Below the pieces are notes generated by a model that saw only the letters and a program-made list of their open reading frames with translations, did no database searches and was not told the origin of the DNA. The position numbers and the translations under genes are program-made. This document shows positions 1 to 10,066 of a DNA stretch of 64,000 nucleotides, piece by piece (positions within the stretch are counted from its first letter, which is position 1; every line of letters starts with the position of its first letter). Source of the stretch: Phylloscopus collybita. Lineage: Eukaryota; Chordata; Aves; Passeriformes; Phylloscopidae. Location of the stretch: contig JAJNNQ010000026.1 in the NCBI GenBank assembly GCA_027886175.1, positions 31,514,001-31,578,000 of the forward strand. Reading direction: 5' to 3'.

Positions 1-1385
1 TCTAAGGATGCAAATATAAATTCATAGAAATTTTTGGCAACTAGCTTAAAATGTTCATAGCATTCATTCTTGTATGCATGTATAGCTCTCACAATGCTCA
101 GTCTGTTTGGTCTCAAATTTTACCTTTGCTGTCCTAGCAGTGAATTTACTGTAGTTTCATTCAAAGATGGGATAGTCTCAGAAAGATATATGGCACAGAC
201 TTATCATTTTATCACAGGACAAAATGTTGGGCTATCTTTTCTGTTTATTAAGTAATGGTTCTTTCCAGGTAAGCACAGGAACTAGAAATAGTTATTGATT
301 TTGCTTCTGTTTTCTCACAGGAAATTAAAGGCTTTATCTAAAGTACATAAATCTCAGGTGAATAAGATAATTAATGTATCCTGAGCACACTTTAGAAATG
401 TATGAATACTAAGGTAAAGAGGTCAAATCTGTTTAAAATGCTAGCCAAATTTATACATTTTAATGTCCTGCTGGCAGCTATAAAAACCTGGCATATCAGA
501 GATACATATAAGTATTTTTTAAGCTATAAAAGTCAAATGGGTGCATCTGCTCCAGAAAAGAAAAGGTTGCAATTTGTACATATATCAGTAGAATTAATGA
601 CTACCTTCAAGCATTCTGTCACAAAGTCATCAGATGTCATAAAATAGAGATGATATTAACATACAGGAATTGTTTCAGCAATAATGTCACTTACAATTCA
701 GCAATCACAAATTCATTTGGGTTGCAGAACCACTCTTTTACTCTCTGATAGTGACTGAAACATGATAGGATTAGTTTAGGTATCACTAAACAAACCTGAA
801 AAGAATAACAACTTACCTAGACCTTAAATCTGTGGGAAGGTGAAATTGCACTTTTTCCTGGAAATGACTTTCAGTTGCCATACTTGATCAAAAGTTTTAT
901 TTAACCTGGTTGACCCTTGTATAAATTAAATCCATTCCTATTTTTATCTTTCCATGTTGACTAGAGAGATAATTGATCCTAGTTGGCTTCATTGTATCCC
1001 CTTATACAACTGTAGGCAGTTCTGTCTCCCTTCATCCATGTTTTTTAACAGACCAAACAGTCCTGCTCAATAGGTTGTAGTTTGTGAGGTTTTGGTAATT
1101 GTTGTTGCTCTCATCTAACCCTCCTTCTATTTGACAATGTCTGATTTAAAATGTGGCTTCCATGCTGAATGCAGAAAAGAAAAATGGCAGAATGCCAAAG
1201 CATGTTTTTACACAAGACACTCTGCAGCTAAAGTATTCATTGAGGTAAACTACCATTTCAGCTTACAGGCCATGCACAGACAAGGTGATCATTATATAAT
1301 ATTTTGTTGTTATGAATTTTTCCTGTTTCTGAAGAGTGCTAACATCCAGAACAGCTTGCTTTACAGGGGAGACCAACCATGGTGC
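1..1385. other. Non-coding AT-rich sequence
   Basis: There is no recognisable gene, exon or repeat family. The open frames here (70-255 and 402-647) are short, have no recognisable domain and lie in AT-rich sequence, so they look like chance. Confidence 0.6.
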
Positions 1386-1490
1386 GTTTTTTTGTTGTTG
1401 TTTTTGTTTTTGTTTGGGGTTTTTTTGTGGTTTGGTTTTGTTTCGTTTTGGGATTTTTTTTGTGGTTTTTTTTTTTTTTTTTTTTTTTTT
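1386..1490. repeat. T/G-rich simple tract ending in poly-T
   Basis: GTTTT, GTTG and GGTTT runs lead into an uninterrupted run of about 25 T (1466-1490). The apparent Phe/Leu-rich open frames over it (1131-1527) are products of the tract. It may be the reverse-complemented A-rich tail of an old retroposon, but no body was recognised next to it. Confidence 0.85.
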
Positions 1491-4389
1491 AAAGAATGAG
1501 CATGTTTTTTATATTTGTAAACCATAGATGGTCTATAATTAAAATACTTTGAATACCTTCAACCTCAGCACTACAATGGAATTTTTTCAGCTGGAGAAAT
1601 ATAACTGTGTAGTACCGGAGTTTTTAACTTAAATTTTGCATATAAAAGTCTGATGATTTACTTCTGCATAATATCTATATTGTCTTTCATCTTATAGATT
1701 GGTAATATTTTTCCCTGTTTGTAAGGAAATAAATTTTAAATTTGCTCATTCAAGGGGGTTTTTCAGATAAGTGTTTTAGCATAAGGCTTAGTTAGATGCC
1801 CGGATGGTAGATTCTGAGCGCAAACAAAATTCAGCAAAGGACTAGACCTGTTAAAACATTAGTGATTACATGTTGATATTTTTTTTCCTTCATCTATATG
1901 CTACATTTCATACATTGTAATATGTGCTTGCTTTATATTTTGTGTGAGGAAAAAGTCTTATTAACATATGTAGCAAGCATATTCAATATGAGAAGAATGA
2001 AATAATTTTTTTCTTAATATTCACTTTAATAATAATGTGATTATGCTTTTCTTTTTTTAAAAAAATATTTACTTTAGCAACTCACATCTGATCTCTAAAT
2101 GGAGATCATTTATTTGCCTGTGCAACAGCACAATGGTGTACTGATAATCAGGCATCTACCCATTACAAATTTTATTCTTAAATTTCTGAAATATTCTTGA
2201 TAAAACCCTTGGACAGAATGAACTGCATTCTTACGAACAATGTCTTGACATATTATTGTCAGACAATCAATTTAAATATCAAGCAATCTTTCAATCTACA
2301 CAGTGTATGTATTATTGCAAAAATGTCAGTTTGTTTACTAGGCTAGGTGCTCTGAAGTCTTGCCTCTTTTCACGTCAAAGGTCAGTTTGAAATTTCTTTC
2401 ATTTTCTGCCAAAAAAATCTATGAACATTTCATAAAGTTGTGATCTTGTTTCTATCTTTCCTTCTGAGATCAACAGAAAATGGAGTCTGTAATGCCACCT
2501 GAGACACATCAATCTATAGTCGTGGCAGATATATCATCTGTGAAACTAGTTCAAGAAAACTGTCAGGTCTCATTGGGAAAATTAAGCTTTCTATTAGGGG
2601 AATGAATCATACATGACAAATACTGAATGATAGGTTGGAAGACGTTATTGTTCGTGAACTGCATTTTAGCTTCAAGTGCCTTCTCACATCCTTACCACTC
2701 CTTTAATTTATAAATATATTTGCTCATAAAAATCTGCACCATTCTACAGATTTAGGGCATACCATAAAATAATTATTCAAGATATTACTATTATTCAGAT
2801 AATTGGAGAATAAATTGTAATTCTCAAACCTTCATTTAGCAGAAACAAAGAAGTCTTATAAATGACCATTTTTCTGATTAGGTTCTACTGTTTTTCTTCT
2901 GTCAAACCTATGAGAAAATGCTTCTTATGGCAAAGGTGGCTAACCTTTTACAGACTGAGATCCAGGGGACGAAAATATGTAATATCAGACAGACATAGGT
3001 TTTAAAATAGAATCACTGGATTTAGTACTCATTTGCTTTTGCATAGATTAGTAAAGAATTGAGAGCTTTGTGTGTGAGCCCCAAGACTGCCTAAAGGCCT
3101 CTCTTGACATACCTGGAAAAGGCATTTTCTTAGCTTCAAAAATGGTTTTGCACCTGATAACCTTGTGACTGCATACATACTCATGCAGTGGATTCATTTA
3201 AACTCTGATGCTACACAGTATGCTGCTGCAAATAGCTGACTTTGAATCTGCTGTAAAAAACATAATGCCAATTACATCTTAATTTTGAGAAATGGCGACT
3301 TCTACTGACAGCAACTTTGATTCTTCTTTTTTTTACAGCTTAACAAAAGCATTGCCTGTCCTGTTGTACTGAAGATGTACTAGTGAAAATGAGGTAAATC
3401 AGCCCCTCTGCTCTTAGGAATGAATTTTATTCTAGTCTAGTTTAAAAGAAAAACCAAACCCAAACCACCCAGATCCAGAGTGTGAGAAAGAAATAGGAAC
3501 TTCATGCTAAATGACAGTCTGTAGAAAGTGATAATGATGACTAGCTGCAAGGTACCCTGTGTAGCTGGGAGGAGAAGTGCCTAGAGTGACAGTCACTTCA
3601 GAACTGATTGGTCAAAGTGTTAAAATTAATTACTGCAGAAAGACTTCTTTTCCAAAGAATGAGATTAAAAGAGTAACCTCTGAAGTGTTAGGCCTGAATT
3701 TCTAAAGCGTTCTTACTGCAAGTATTTCTTGATGCCTCAGAGTCATACTTAGCTGATCACTTTCAAACAGATAAATTCTGCTCCAATATACAGATGTAGC
3801 AGTAACATGGTGAAGCTATCTCTGAGAATCAAAGACATGTTAAATTACATTTGACAATCTCATTAGCTGTCTGCAGGACATGCATTTACATTCCAAATAT
3901 CTGAAATGCTGTAAACAGCTAGAGCTCTCTTTTAATAATTATGCTGTCAAAGAAGCATTTGTTCCATTACAGAAGTGGAGAATTTACTGCAAAAACCCTC
4001 TAATACATTTGTTCTGGCATAGTAGTAAATTAAGGATATGAATAACAGATAAAAATTTAAGCACAACAGAATTATGAACAGCTATCTTAGTAAAGAGATA
4101 TATAATATATATACATTGTATACAGTATACATATAGTAAGAGAGCAAGATGATTATAAGATATCCCAAAAAGTATGCTAAAATGAGGAATAATGATGATT
4201 GTTTGCACAGTTTTAATACTGTCCTTCTGTATTTGCCCAAAATCACAATCTTCATCTCTTTTTTTATATAGTAATTTCTCACAACTGAATCTTAGCTCAC
4301 TGAGTTGGTAGGTTACAATTAATCATTTTCTTCATCTTTCCAGCTGATACACATCCTTCGGCTTCATTTAGTAATAGGGACAGATTAAT
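1491..4389. other. Non-coding AT-rich sequence
   Basis: No gene, RNA gene or identifiable mobile element was seen. The minus-strand open frames near 3984-4282 are low-complexity Ile/Tyr/Leu translations of AT-rich DNA that includes a TATATA-type run near 4098-4135. Confidence 0.55.
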
Positions 4390-5130
4390 TTAGTAATAGT
4401 GGCCATAATTACCCAGCCACTTGTTCCATTCCCTCCTCAGAAGCACTGGGGGCAGAAAATAAGATGAAAAAGCTCATGGGCTGAGAAGGACAGGGAGGTA
4501 CCTTACATGTTACATCATTATGGGCAAAACAAGCTTGACTTGGGGAAAATTAGCTTTACTTGCAAGTAAAAAAAAAACCAAAACAAAAAACCAACAAAAC
4601 AGATAGAGAGAAACAAAGAAAACAAAGACAAAAAATAAATCTTTTCTGTTCCCCCCACCCCCTTGTCCAGAAGGAAGTTTGCTCCCTCACTTCTGACTCC
4701 TCCATGTCCCCATGGCAAGCAGCACAGGGAATGGAGAACAGGGGCTGTGGACAGACCACAACAGCTCCTCTTTGCTGCTCTTTCCCCCTCACACTTTGCC
4801 CCTTGCTCTGGTGAGGATCCTTCAGGCCATGAAATGCTGGTGTGGCCTGGGTCTTCTTCACAGGCTGCAGGGGAATCTCTGCAACCACACCTGAAGCACC
4901 TCCTCCCCTCCCTCTACTCTCACACTTTTTAACCTCACTCCTCTCCGCCAGGAAGTGTTTTTCTATCTCTTATAAATGCTTTACCATGGGTTTGAGGTGG
5001 CCTTACCTTACCTAGGGAGCTCAGCTGTGCCCCATGGCAGAGTCCATTGGAGTGGATTGGATGTATCTCCATGTGAACAATGCAAACCTCTCCACATTTC
5101 CACTGCAGGTTACAGACTTGGCCCAATGGC
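4390..5130 (+). mobile_element. LTR-like dispersed avian repeat, diverged copy 1
   Basis: This segment stands out by its GC-richer, pyrimidine-rich make-up. It has a run of recognisable blocks: a GACAGGGAGGT block (4490-4501), a GACTTGGGGAAA block (4537-4548), an A-rich AATAAA stretch (about 4570-4642), a CCCCCCACCCCC block (4651-4662), and further on GGCTGCAGGGGAATCTCTGC (4863-4882). The first blocks recur in the same order, reverse-complemented, at 58650-59144, so the two are copies of one family. From recall this resembles a very common bird LTR-type repeat, but the class is not proved here. The edges are approximate. The short open frames on both strands across it (4518-4932) are not genes. 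Confidence 0.55.
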
Positions 5131-7884
5131 AAGAATTTCTACTAGATGAGACCATGACATGAGTGCAGACTGTGCTGGATCTCTGTGTTACATGGAGATC
5201 TCACCGGAGAGTGAGGAAACACCCTTTCTCCACTGGATCCACAAAACTTGTTGGTAGCAGAGAGAGAACAGCAATATCTGTAAACAGCACCTTTTGAGAT
5301 CCAGTCAGGCTTCTGAGACTTATCTGACTTGTTTTGTCTGTTACTTCCTTCATAATGCATCCTATACCTCTAGATTTAGGAAGTGAAGTGAAACATTAAA
5401 AACCTCAGCTGTTTAATACAAAGCACTGGCAGCTGTCCTTCATCTGGCTCTTCTGAGAGACTGTGGATGGCAACCATGCCACCTATTCAGTTCAATTTTG
5501 ATCAGCAAAATATACATATATAACCATATACATGTACATATACATATACATACATGTATAAGATATCTAATTCGATGGATACATGTACAGCTAGAAATTG
5601 TCCCTAGCAGAAGTAAATTCTTCCACAACTGCCAAACAGAGTTAACTGAGTCTGGAGAAATTATACAGGAAATGGAATAGCTATAAAAATCCTTAAGATT
5701 ATTAAAAGCGGTATAAAAAAGTCTGGACTGCTTTTAGTGGTCTTAAAAAAATCTTTGAAAGTATAGGATGATTTTTAATATCCATAATAATGAAAAATGC
5801 ACTCAAGACTTAGGTTCAGTTACCAGTTTTGTAGACGTAATTAGATTCAGATAAGGTTATGTTTTTGCAATGTCCAGAAATGTCTAAACACAGAAAGATT
5901 ATATTGCTGCCTGAGCAGGGTAGAATGTTTAATTAAAAATTATCTTTTACTGCTAGTATGAATTTTTTTTTGTTAAAATTTCTGTCAAGGGAAGTCACAA
6001 AACTGTTTTCACAAAAGAAACTTTAATAAATAAATTAGGAGCTTTTTAACAAGTACTACCATTTGCAGGACATTTCAACCAACAGTGGCATGGGTGTCTC
6101 ATATTTACAGTAGTCTATAAAGATATCTAGTAAGGTTTTGCCATGTGCAAGTGGTATAATTCAGTCCCAGAGATTAATTTTTATGGCAGGTCAAGAGGTC
6201 CCATTCTCTCTCTTCTACAGAATAGTTCAATGGATAAAGCAGTCACTGGTGAGTAAAGAATTGTTTTTATTTCCAAGGAGAAATAAAGCTCCAGCCTCCT
6301 GACTTGAGGCACATATTGCAAACAGACCCCTAGGGGTAAAAGAGCCACACTTATTCCTGATGCAGTGATTCACCACTGGCCAAAGAATGCACATGGAAAG
6401 CAGGATGAGCTCCACTCCTGACTCAGTAAACATTTCTGAATAATATTACAGTCTGTGTGATTAGATATAATGCTATTAGGCAGGTATTTGAGACAGACAG
6501 AAGACTGGCCTTTTCAAGAAATCACACAAATGGCGTCATTGATTTCTCTTGGTCTCTTTCTGGTCAAAACATTCTTCAGGCTTTGATGTGAAATATTAAA
6601 CAGGATGGACAAGCCTATGACAGTGTCAGAGGCTGGAATTTTGATGTAAACTTTAATGTTTCAGAGCTCTGTCCATACATATGGTTGCTGTGAATTAAGG
6701 TGAGCTCTCTCAGCCTCTGATAGCAGAATTTCTACCAAGGTATTTGGTAGAGTTCCAACCTCTAGCAATGGACTCACAAGGCTTGAGAGTGGATATAATT
6801 TTAAGATGGTTAAAATGAAGCCTGTGAAAGGCTTCTTGATAATAAAAAGGGGTTTAAAATGACTGACATACTGGAAATACTGGAAATTAAGTCTCAGTAA
6901 CACATATGAGTGTCTTGTTTAAGTGATGCTTCAAACGATGGGAATCCATTGGTATTAGCAAGAAGTAGAACATACATAAAAAGGCTGTAAACTCACTAAT
7001 TTTCTACTCACTTGTATAATTTTTCAGCAGCATGTGTAAGAGCAGAAAAACTTGAAGAAGGAACTCAGTCTGGTTTAAGCTACAGCCCACATTGTAAATA
7101 TTCTGTATCTTCCATCTTAAACCTAATCTGATTCATGTTTAATGGTCTGTACCCATCCACCCAGCAGGTGTTGTTGGTTTAGCCCTCTTAAAAGTGAGTT
7201 GATGTGATTTGGAGAATAATCTCCAAATTTGAATTAATGGGAGAAATAAAAAAATTAAAAGACACCTCCACTGGAAGTTTTATACCCCCCCAAAAGGAAC
7301 CCCTTGGAACTTTGTAACTGACTTTCAAAACTTTTGGAAAAGTTCCACAAAAATAAAAGAAAAGCAAAATTTCAGAATTCAAAAGGGAAGGAAAATATTA
7401 CCATACTAATTGTAAAATGTGTTGACATGACACTGAGTCTGAGTCGAGCTGGGGTTTGATTAATTACCATTCAAAGTAGGATACCGAAATAAACACTGAT
7501 TAACAGGAGAATAAGGAAATATAAGTGTTATACTGAGAAAAAACCCTTCCTTACAATTTGGCTGAAAACAAATACTGGGGTTGCTGGATGTGTCTTACTC
7601 TTCTGCAAGGCAGGTAGAAATACCTACCTTGACATGTGTTTCTTATGGAGAATGGGCCCAGAAGAATGGGCTCTTGGCTAGTTTACCCTTTATTTTTCTT
7701 GTCAGTAGGGTGGAAAAATGAATATGAACTACTTAACAAGCTTGAGGCAGAACCCCTTTTGAATAAAAAAGAAGAAACATATTTAGGAAATGTCAAGTGA
7801 GTGTACTTCGTATTGAGATTGGAGTGATTCCTGCTGTAATACTGTGGTATCTACAGTGCAGGAAGGATGTTGAAATTGGCGCAG
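5131..7884. other. Non-coding sequence
   Basis: Apart from a short (TACA)n-type tract at 5511-5560, nothing recognisable was found. Short open frames (such as 6227-6433 on minus and 6661-6903 on minus) have no recognisable motif. Confidence 0.5.
5511..5560. repeat. Imperfect TATACA/TACATA microsatellite
   Basis: Alternating TATACATA, CATGTACATA and TACATACATG units are visible. The His/Ile and Tyr/Ile/Cys repeats in overlapping open frames (5440-5680) come from this tract. Confidence 0.85.
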
Positions 7885-8083
7885 TGATGCCGCGCCTAGC
7901 CTGCTTCGTGGTCAGAGCCTTGCCTGCCTCCGGCTAGCCCTGACGGCGGCTTCAGGCAATCGGTACGGCCCAGTAGGCTGGCCAACCGAGCCGATCCGGT
8001 GGGCTCTTTCCAGCCCAGCTGCTTGGTGTGAGTCGTGACGATGGTGAGGAAAGGAGGACTCTGCTGAGGGGTTGCCTCAGGAG

Positions 8084-8089
8084 TTTATT
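8084..8089 (-). promoter_or_regulatory. Polyadenylation signal in solo LTR A
   Basis: TTTATT on plus reads AATAAA on minus, inside the sequence CAATAAACTCC. It lies downstream of the TATA-like element, as in an LTR R region. Confidence 0.7.
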
Positions 8090-8161
8090 GAGGGTTCTGG
8101 GGAAACAACCTCACTCCAGGGAGCCTGCCTCAGCAGAGCCAAGACTGCCCTGTGACAGCTC

Positions 8162-8169
8162 CTTTTACC
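8162..8169 (-). promoter_or_regulatory. TATA-like element in solo LTR A
   Basis: Minus-strand GGGTAAAAGGAG is placed about 75 bp before the AATAAA, as expected for the U3 core promoter of an LTR. Confidence 0.5.
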
Positions 8170-8517
8170 CGGGGGAGGAGTGAGGGGAGGTGACAGGGAA
8201 GGAACCAATGAGGGAAGGCCAGGGAGTGGCTGCCAGGATGATTGACTCCTCCGAGAGCCAATCCTGTGGGGGAGGATGGACTTCCTTGGATCCTGGCCTA
8301 TCACTCGATGTCCTCCTAGGAACTTTCCAGAACCAGGGAGAGGCCTCGAGGAGATGGACAGGTCCTTGGGGGTAGGGAGTACAGGACTGACAGGTAACTG
8401 AAACTGGGTAAACAACCAGGGTAAAAAACCAACTGGGGTTTGATCGGGGGTACATGGAATGAACCAATGAACAACATGAATAAACATTTAACAAATAAAT
8501 TTAAACACGCCACTACA

Positions 8518-9203
8518 GAGCAGGTTCAGGGAAGAACCTTGAGAATGATGAAGGGATGGAAACACATGGCTATCACTGAAATATATAGCTCAAACAGTTT
8601 GTTTAATAAAAGACAAGTCTGTGGGGGTGACCCAAGCATAATCGATAAATAATTTCCTGTGAATAGAAATCTATTAGCAGAGAACTAGCAAAGAGGGAAA
8701 GTAATTGTCTGTAGTAAGCATCCAGCTAATGGATTCTCCATCTCTGGAGAATATTCATAAATCTATACTGGATATTTTATTAAACAATATGCTTAAGCTA
8801 AAACAGGAATTAATTCAAGGGTTTCTCTAGCCTGTCTTTTGTTAGAGAACAGACTAGATGTAACAGAATCCAATAAGGTGTATTTTTCCACTGAGTAGAT
8901 GAAGTCATAAAAATCAGTGAAATTCTATTAAGGTGTTAAGTCTTTTTTTTTTTTTTTTAAATAACCACCGAAATACTGCCTCTTTGATTTTTTTCTTATT
9001 ATTGTGGGAAATAATTGTGCAAAAGTATTGCTAATGAAAAAAGTAAATTTTACATTTCTTTTGTTCTTGTCATCAGCTACAGAATCTATTGGTGAATGAT
9101 TAGTAGTATTTTACTGGCAGCAGTAAGAAAAACATGGATCAGAATCACAGCAAAGATTTAGTCTATATGAGGAAATCACAAGGTTGTGGTTGATTATGAG
9201 CTG
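8518..9203. other. Non-coding gap between solo LTR A and the provirus
   Basis: No gene or recognisable repeat is present except a short poly-T run (8943-8958). Confidence 0.5.
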
Positions 9204-9208
9204 CACAG
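9204..9208. repeat. Target-site duplication, lower copy (CACAG)
   Basis: CACAG lies directly before the TGTCTTGG end of the lower LTR and is repeated exactly at 15791-15795. Five base pairs fits class III (ERV-L-like) integration better than the 6 bp of class II or the 4 bp typical of gammaretroviruses. Confidence 0.9.
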
Positions 9209-9354
9209 TGTCTTGGTTTAGAAAGACAGGTATCTGCCAGGGAAACTGAGGTTCCCCTAGGATGGAGAATACCAACCCCTCGCACCCCGACGAATTATAA
9301 TTTTGCAATCAAGGGCTCTCAGGCAAAAAATGTTGGGAATAGGAATAACAGTTC

Positions 9355-9360
9355 TTTACT
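9355..9360 (-). promoter_or_regulatory. Polyadenylation signal variant AGTAAA, 3' LTR
   Basis: TTTACT on plus reads AGTAAA on minus. No AATAAA or ATTAAA is found on this strand of the LTR. The same hexamer is kept at 15246-15251 and in the diverged solo LTR (49404-49409), which supports a role. Confidence 0.5.
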
Positions 9361-9683
9361 AGGAGGTATTAACAATACAAATATGATAGGAAACAAAACC
9401 ACCCAACCAACCAAACAAATAAACAAATAAACAATAATTTTAGAAGAAAACCCTGACAAAGTCAGAGTTTCAATCTGACCCTGTGATTCAGGATGTTGAT
9501 AACAGTCCGAACGTAAACAGTCCAAACACTTCTGGAGTGGCAGACGTGATCCTGTTGGAGCAGAGATGATTCTGCGAAGAAACCAGTTCAGGGACGGCGA
9601 GGAGGGAGACAGGATGGCGAGCACAGGAGACAAAGAAGCTCTTGCCACACCGCACGAAGGAAGCGCCGAGCACCCCGCTCCTT

Positions 9684-9808
9684 CAGCAGGGCCGAACCAC
9701 TCCTGCAGCAGGGCCGAACCACTCCTGCAGCAGGGCCGAACCACTCCTGCAGCAGGGCCGAACCACTCCTGCAGCAGGGCCGAACCACTCCTGCAGCAGG
9801 GCCGAACC
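9684..9808. repeat. 22-bp tandem array in the 3' LTR, five full units plus a partial
   Basis: Units begin at 9684, 9706, 9728, 9750 and 9772, each 22 bp and starting CAGCAGGGCCGAACC, with a partial sixth from 9794. Each unit spans a CTGCAG palindrome at its junction. The 5' LTR has only one full unit plus the partial one. It lies in the U3 part of the LTR, where enhancer repeats are common in retroviruses. Open frames on both strands over the array (9319-10081) are repeat translations, not genes. Confidence 0.95.
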
Positions 9809-9990
9809 GCCAACCCCCGGCCACCCCCCCCTCCCCCCCACCCCCCACCGCCAGGGCATGAGATGTATAGAAATGCAAATGCACCGCACAGGCTGGGGAA
9901 GGTAACAATGGCCTATCAAGGTGGGTCATCAGGCCTCAAAACAGATGTAAATAGAATACACAAAACCCAGCTCCACAACCCAAGACAACG

Positions 9991-10001
9991 TTCCACCCCT
10001 T
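9991..10001 (-). other. Polypurine tract (plus-strand primer)
   Basis: On minus the sequence AAGGGGTGGAA lies three bases before the 3' LTR. A purine run next to the U3 edge is where retroviral RNase H leaves the primer for plus-strand DNA. It sits 65 nt after the pol stop, leaving no room for env. Confidence 0.8.
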
Positions 10002-10066
10002 ATTCTATTACCATCTGTATCATACCTAAATTAATAAACTCCACTATACAGAATGAACCCTCACAC

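Larger units (their letters stand above)
7885..8517 (-). mobile_element. Solo LTR of an endogenous retrovirus (family A)
   Basis: Read on the minus strand it starts TGTAGTGGCG (8517) and ends GCGGCATCA (7885), so it has the TG...CA ends of an LTR. The flanks are GCGCAG (7879-7884) and GAGCAG (8518-8523), a 6-bp duplication with one mismatch. A 6-bp duplication would suit a class II (ERVK/alpha-like) virus. A TATA-like GGTAAAAGG (8162-8169) is followed by AATAAA (8084-8089) about 75 bp downstream. The part after the polyadenylation signal (7885-8083) is GC-rich and keeps many CpGs, which suggests a fairly young copy. The lower edge could instead lie at 7868 (TGTTGAAATT). Minus-strand open frames inside it (8077-8513) are incidental. 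Confidence 0.75.
9209..9987 (-). repeat. 3' LTR of the provirus (779 bp)
   Basis: The ends are the perfect 8-bp inverted repeat TGTCTTGG...CCAAGACA. It matches the other LTR at 15100-15790 except for three substitutions (9573, 9585, 9599) and an 88-bp excess that equals four extra copies of a 22-bp unit in the 9684-9808 array. It carries the AGTAAA signal (minus, 9355-9360) and a C-rich stretch (about 9820-9850). It would provide the 3' processing site of the proviral RNA. Confidence 0.95.

Noticed and set aside
1131..1527. Phe/Leu-rich 122-codon open frame
   Set aside because: Its C-terminal half is a poly-T/G tract translation and the rest has no recognisable motif.
8077..8513. Minus-strand 136-codon open frame and overlapping frames
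   Set aside because: They fall wholly inside solo LTR A, across its promoter and polyadenylation signals.
9319..9929. Long repetitive open frames in both strands of the 3' LTR
   Set aside because: They are translations of the 22-bp tandem unit; because 22 is not a multiple of 3, all frames are read through.
9988..10066. Room for env or an accessory gene after pol
   Set aside because: Only 79 nt remain before the LTR, including the polypurine tract.
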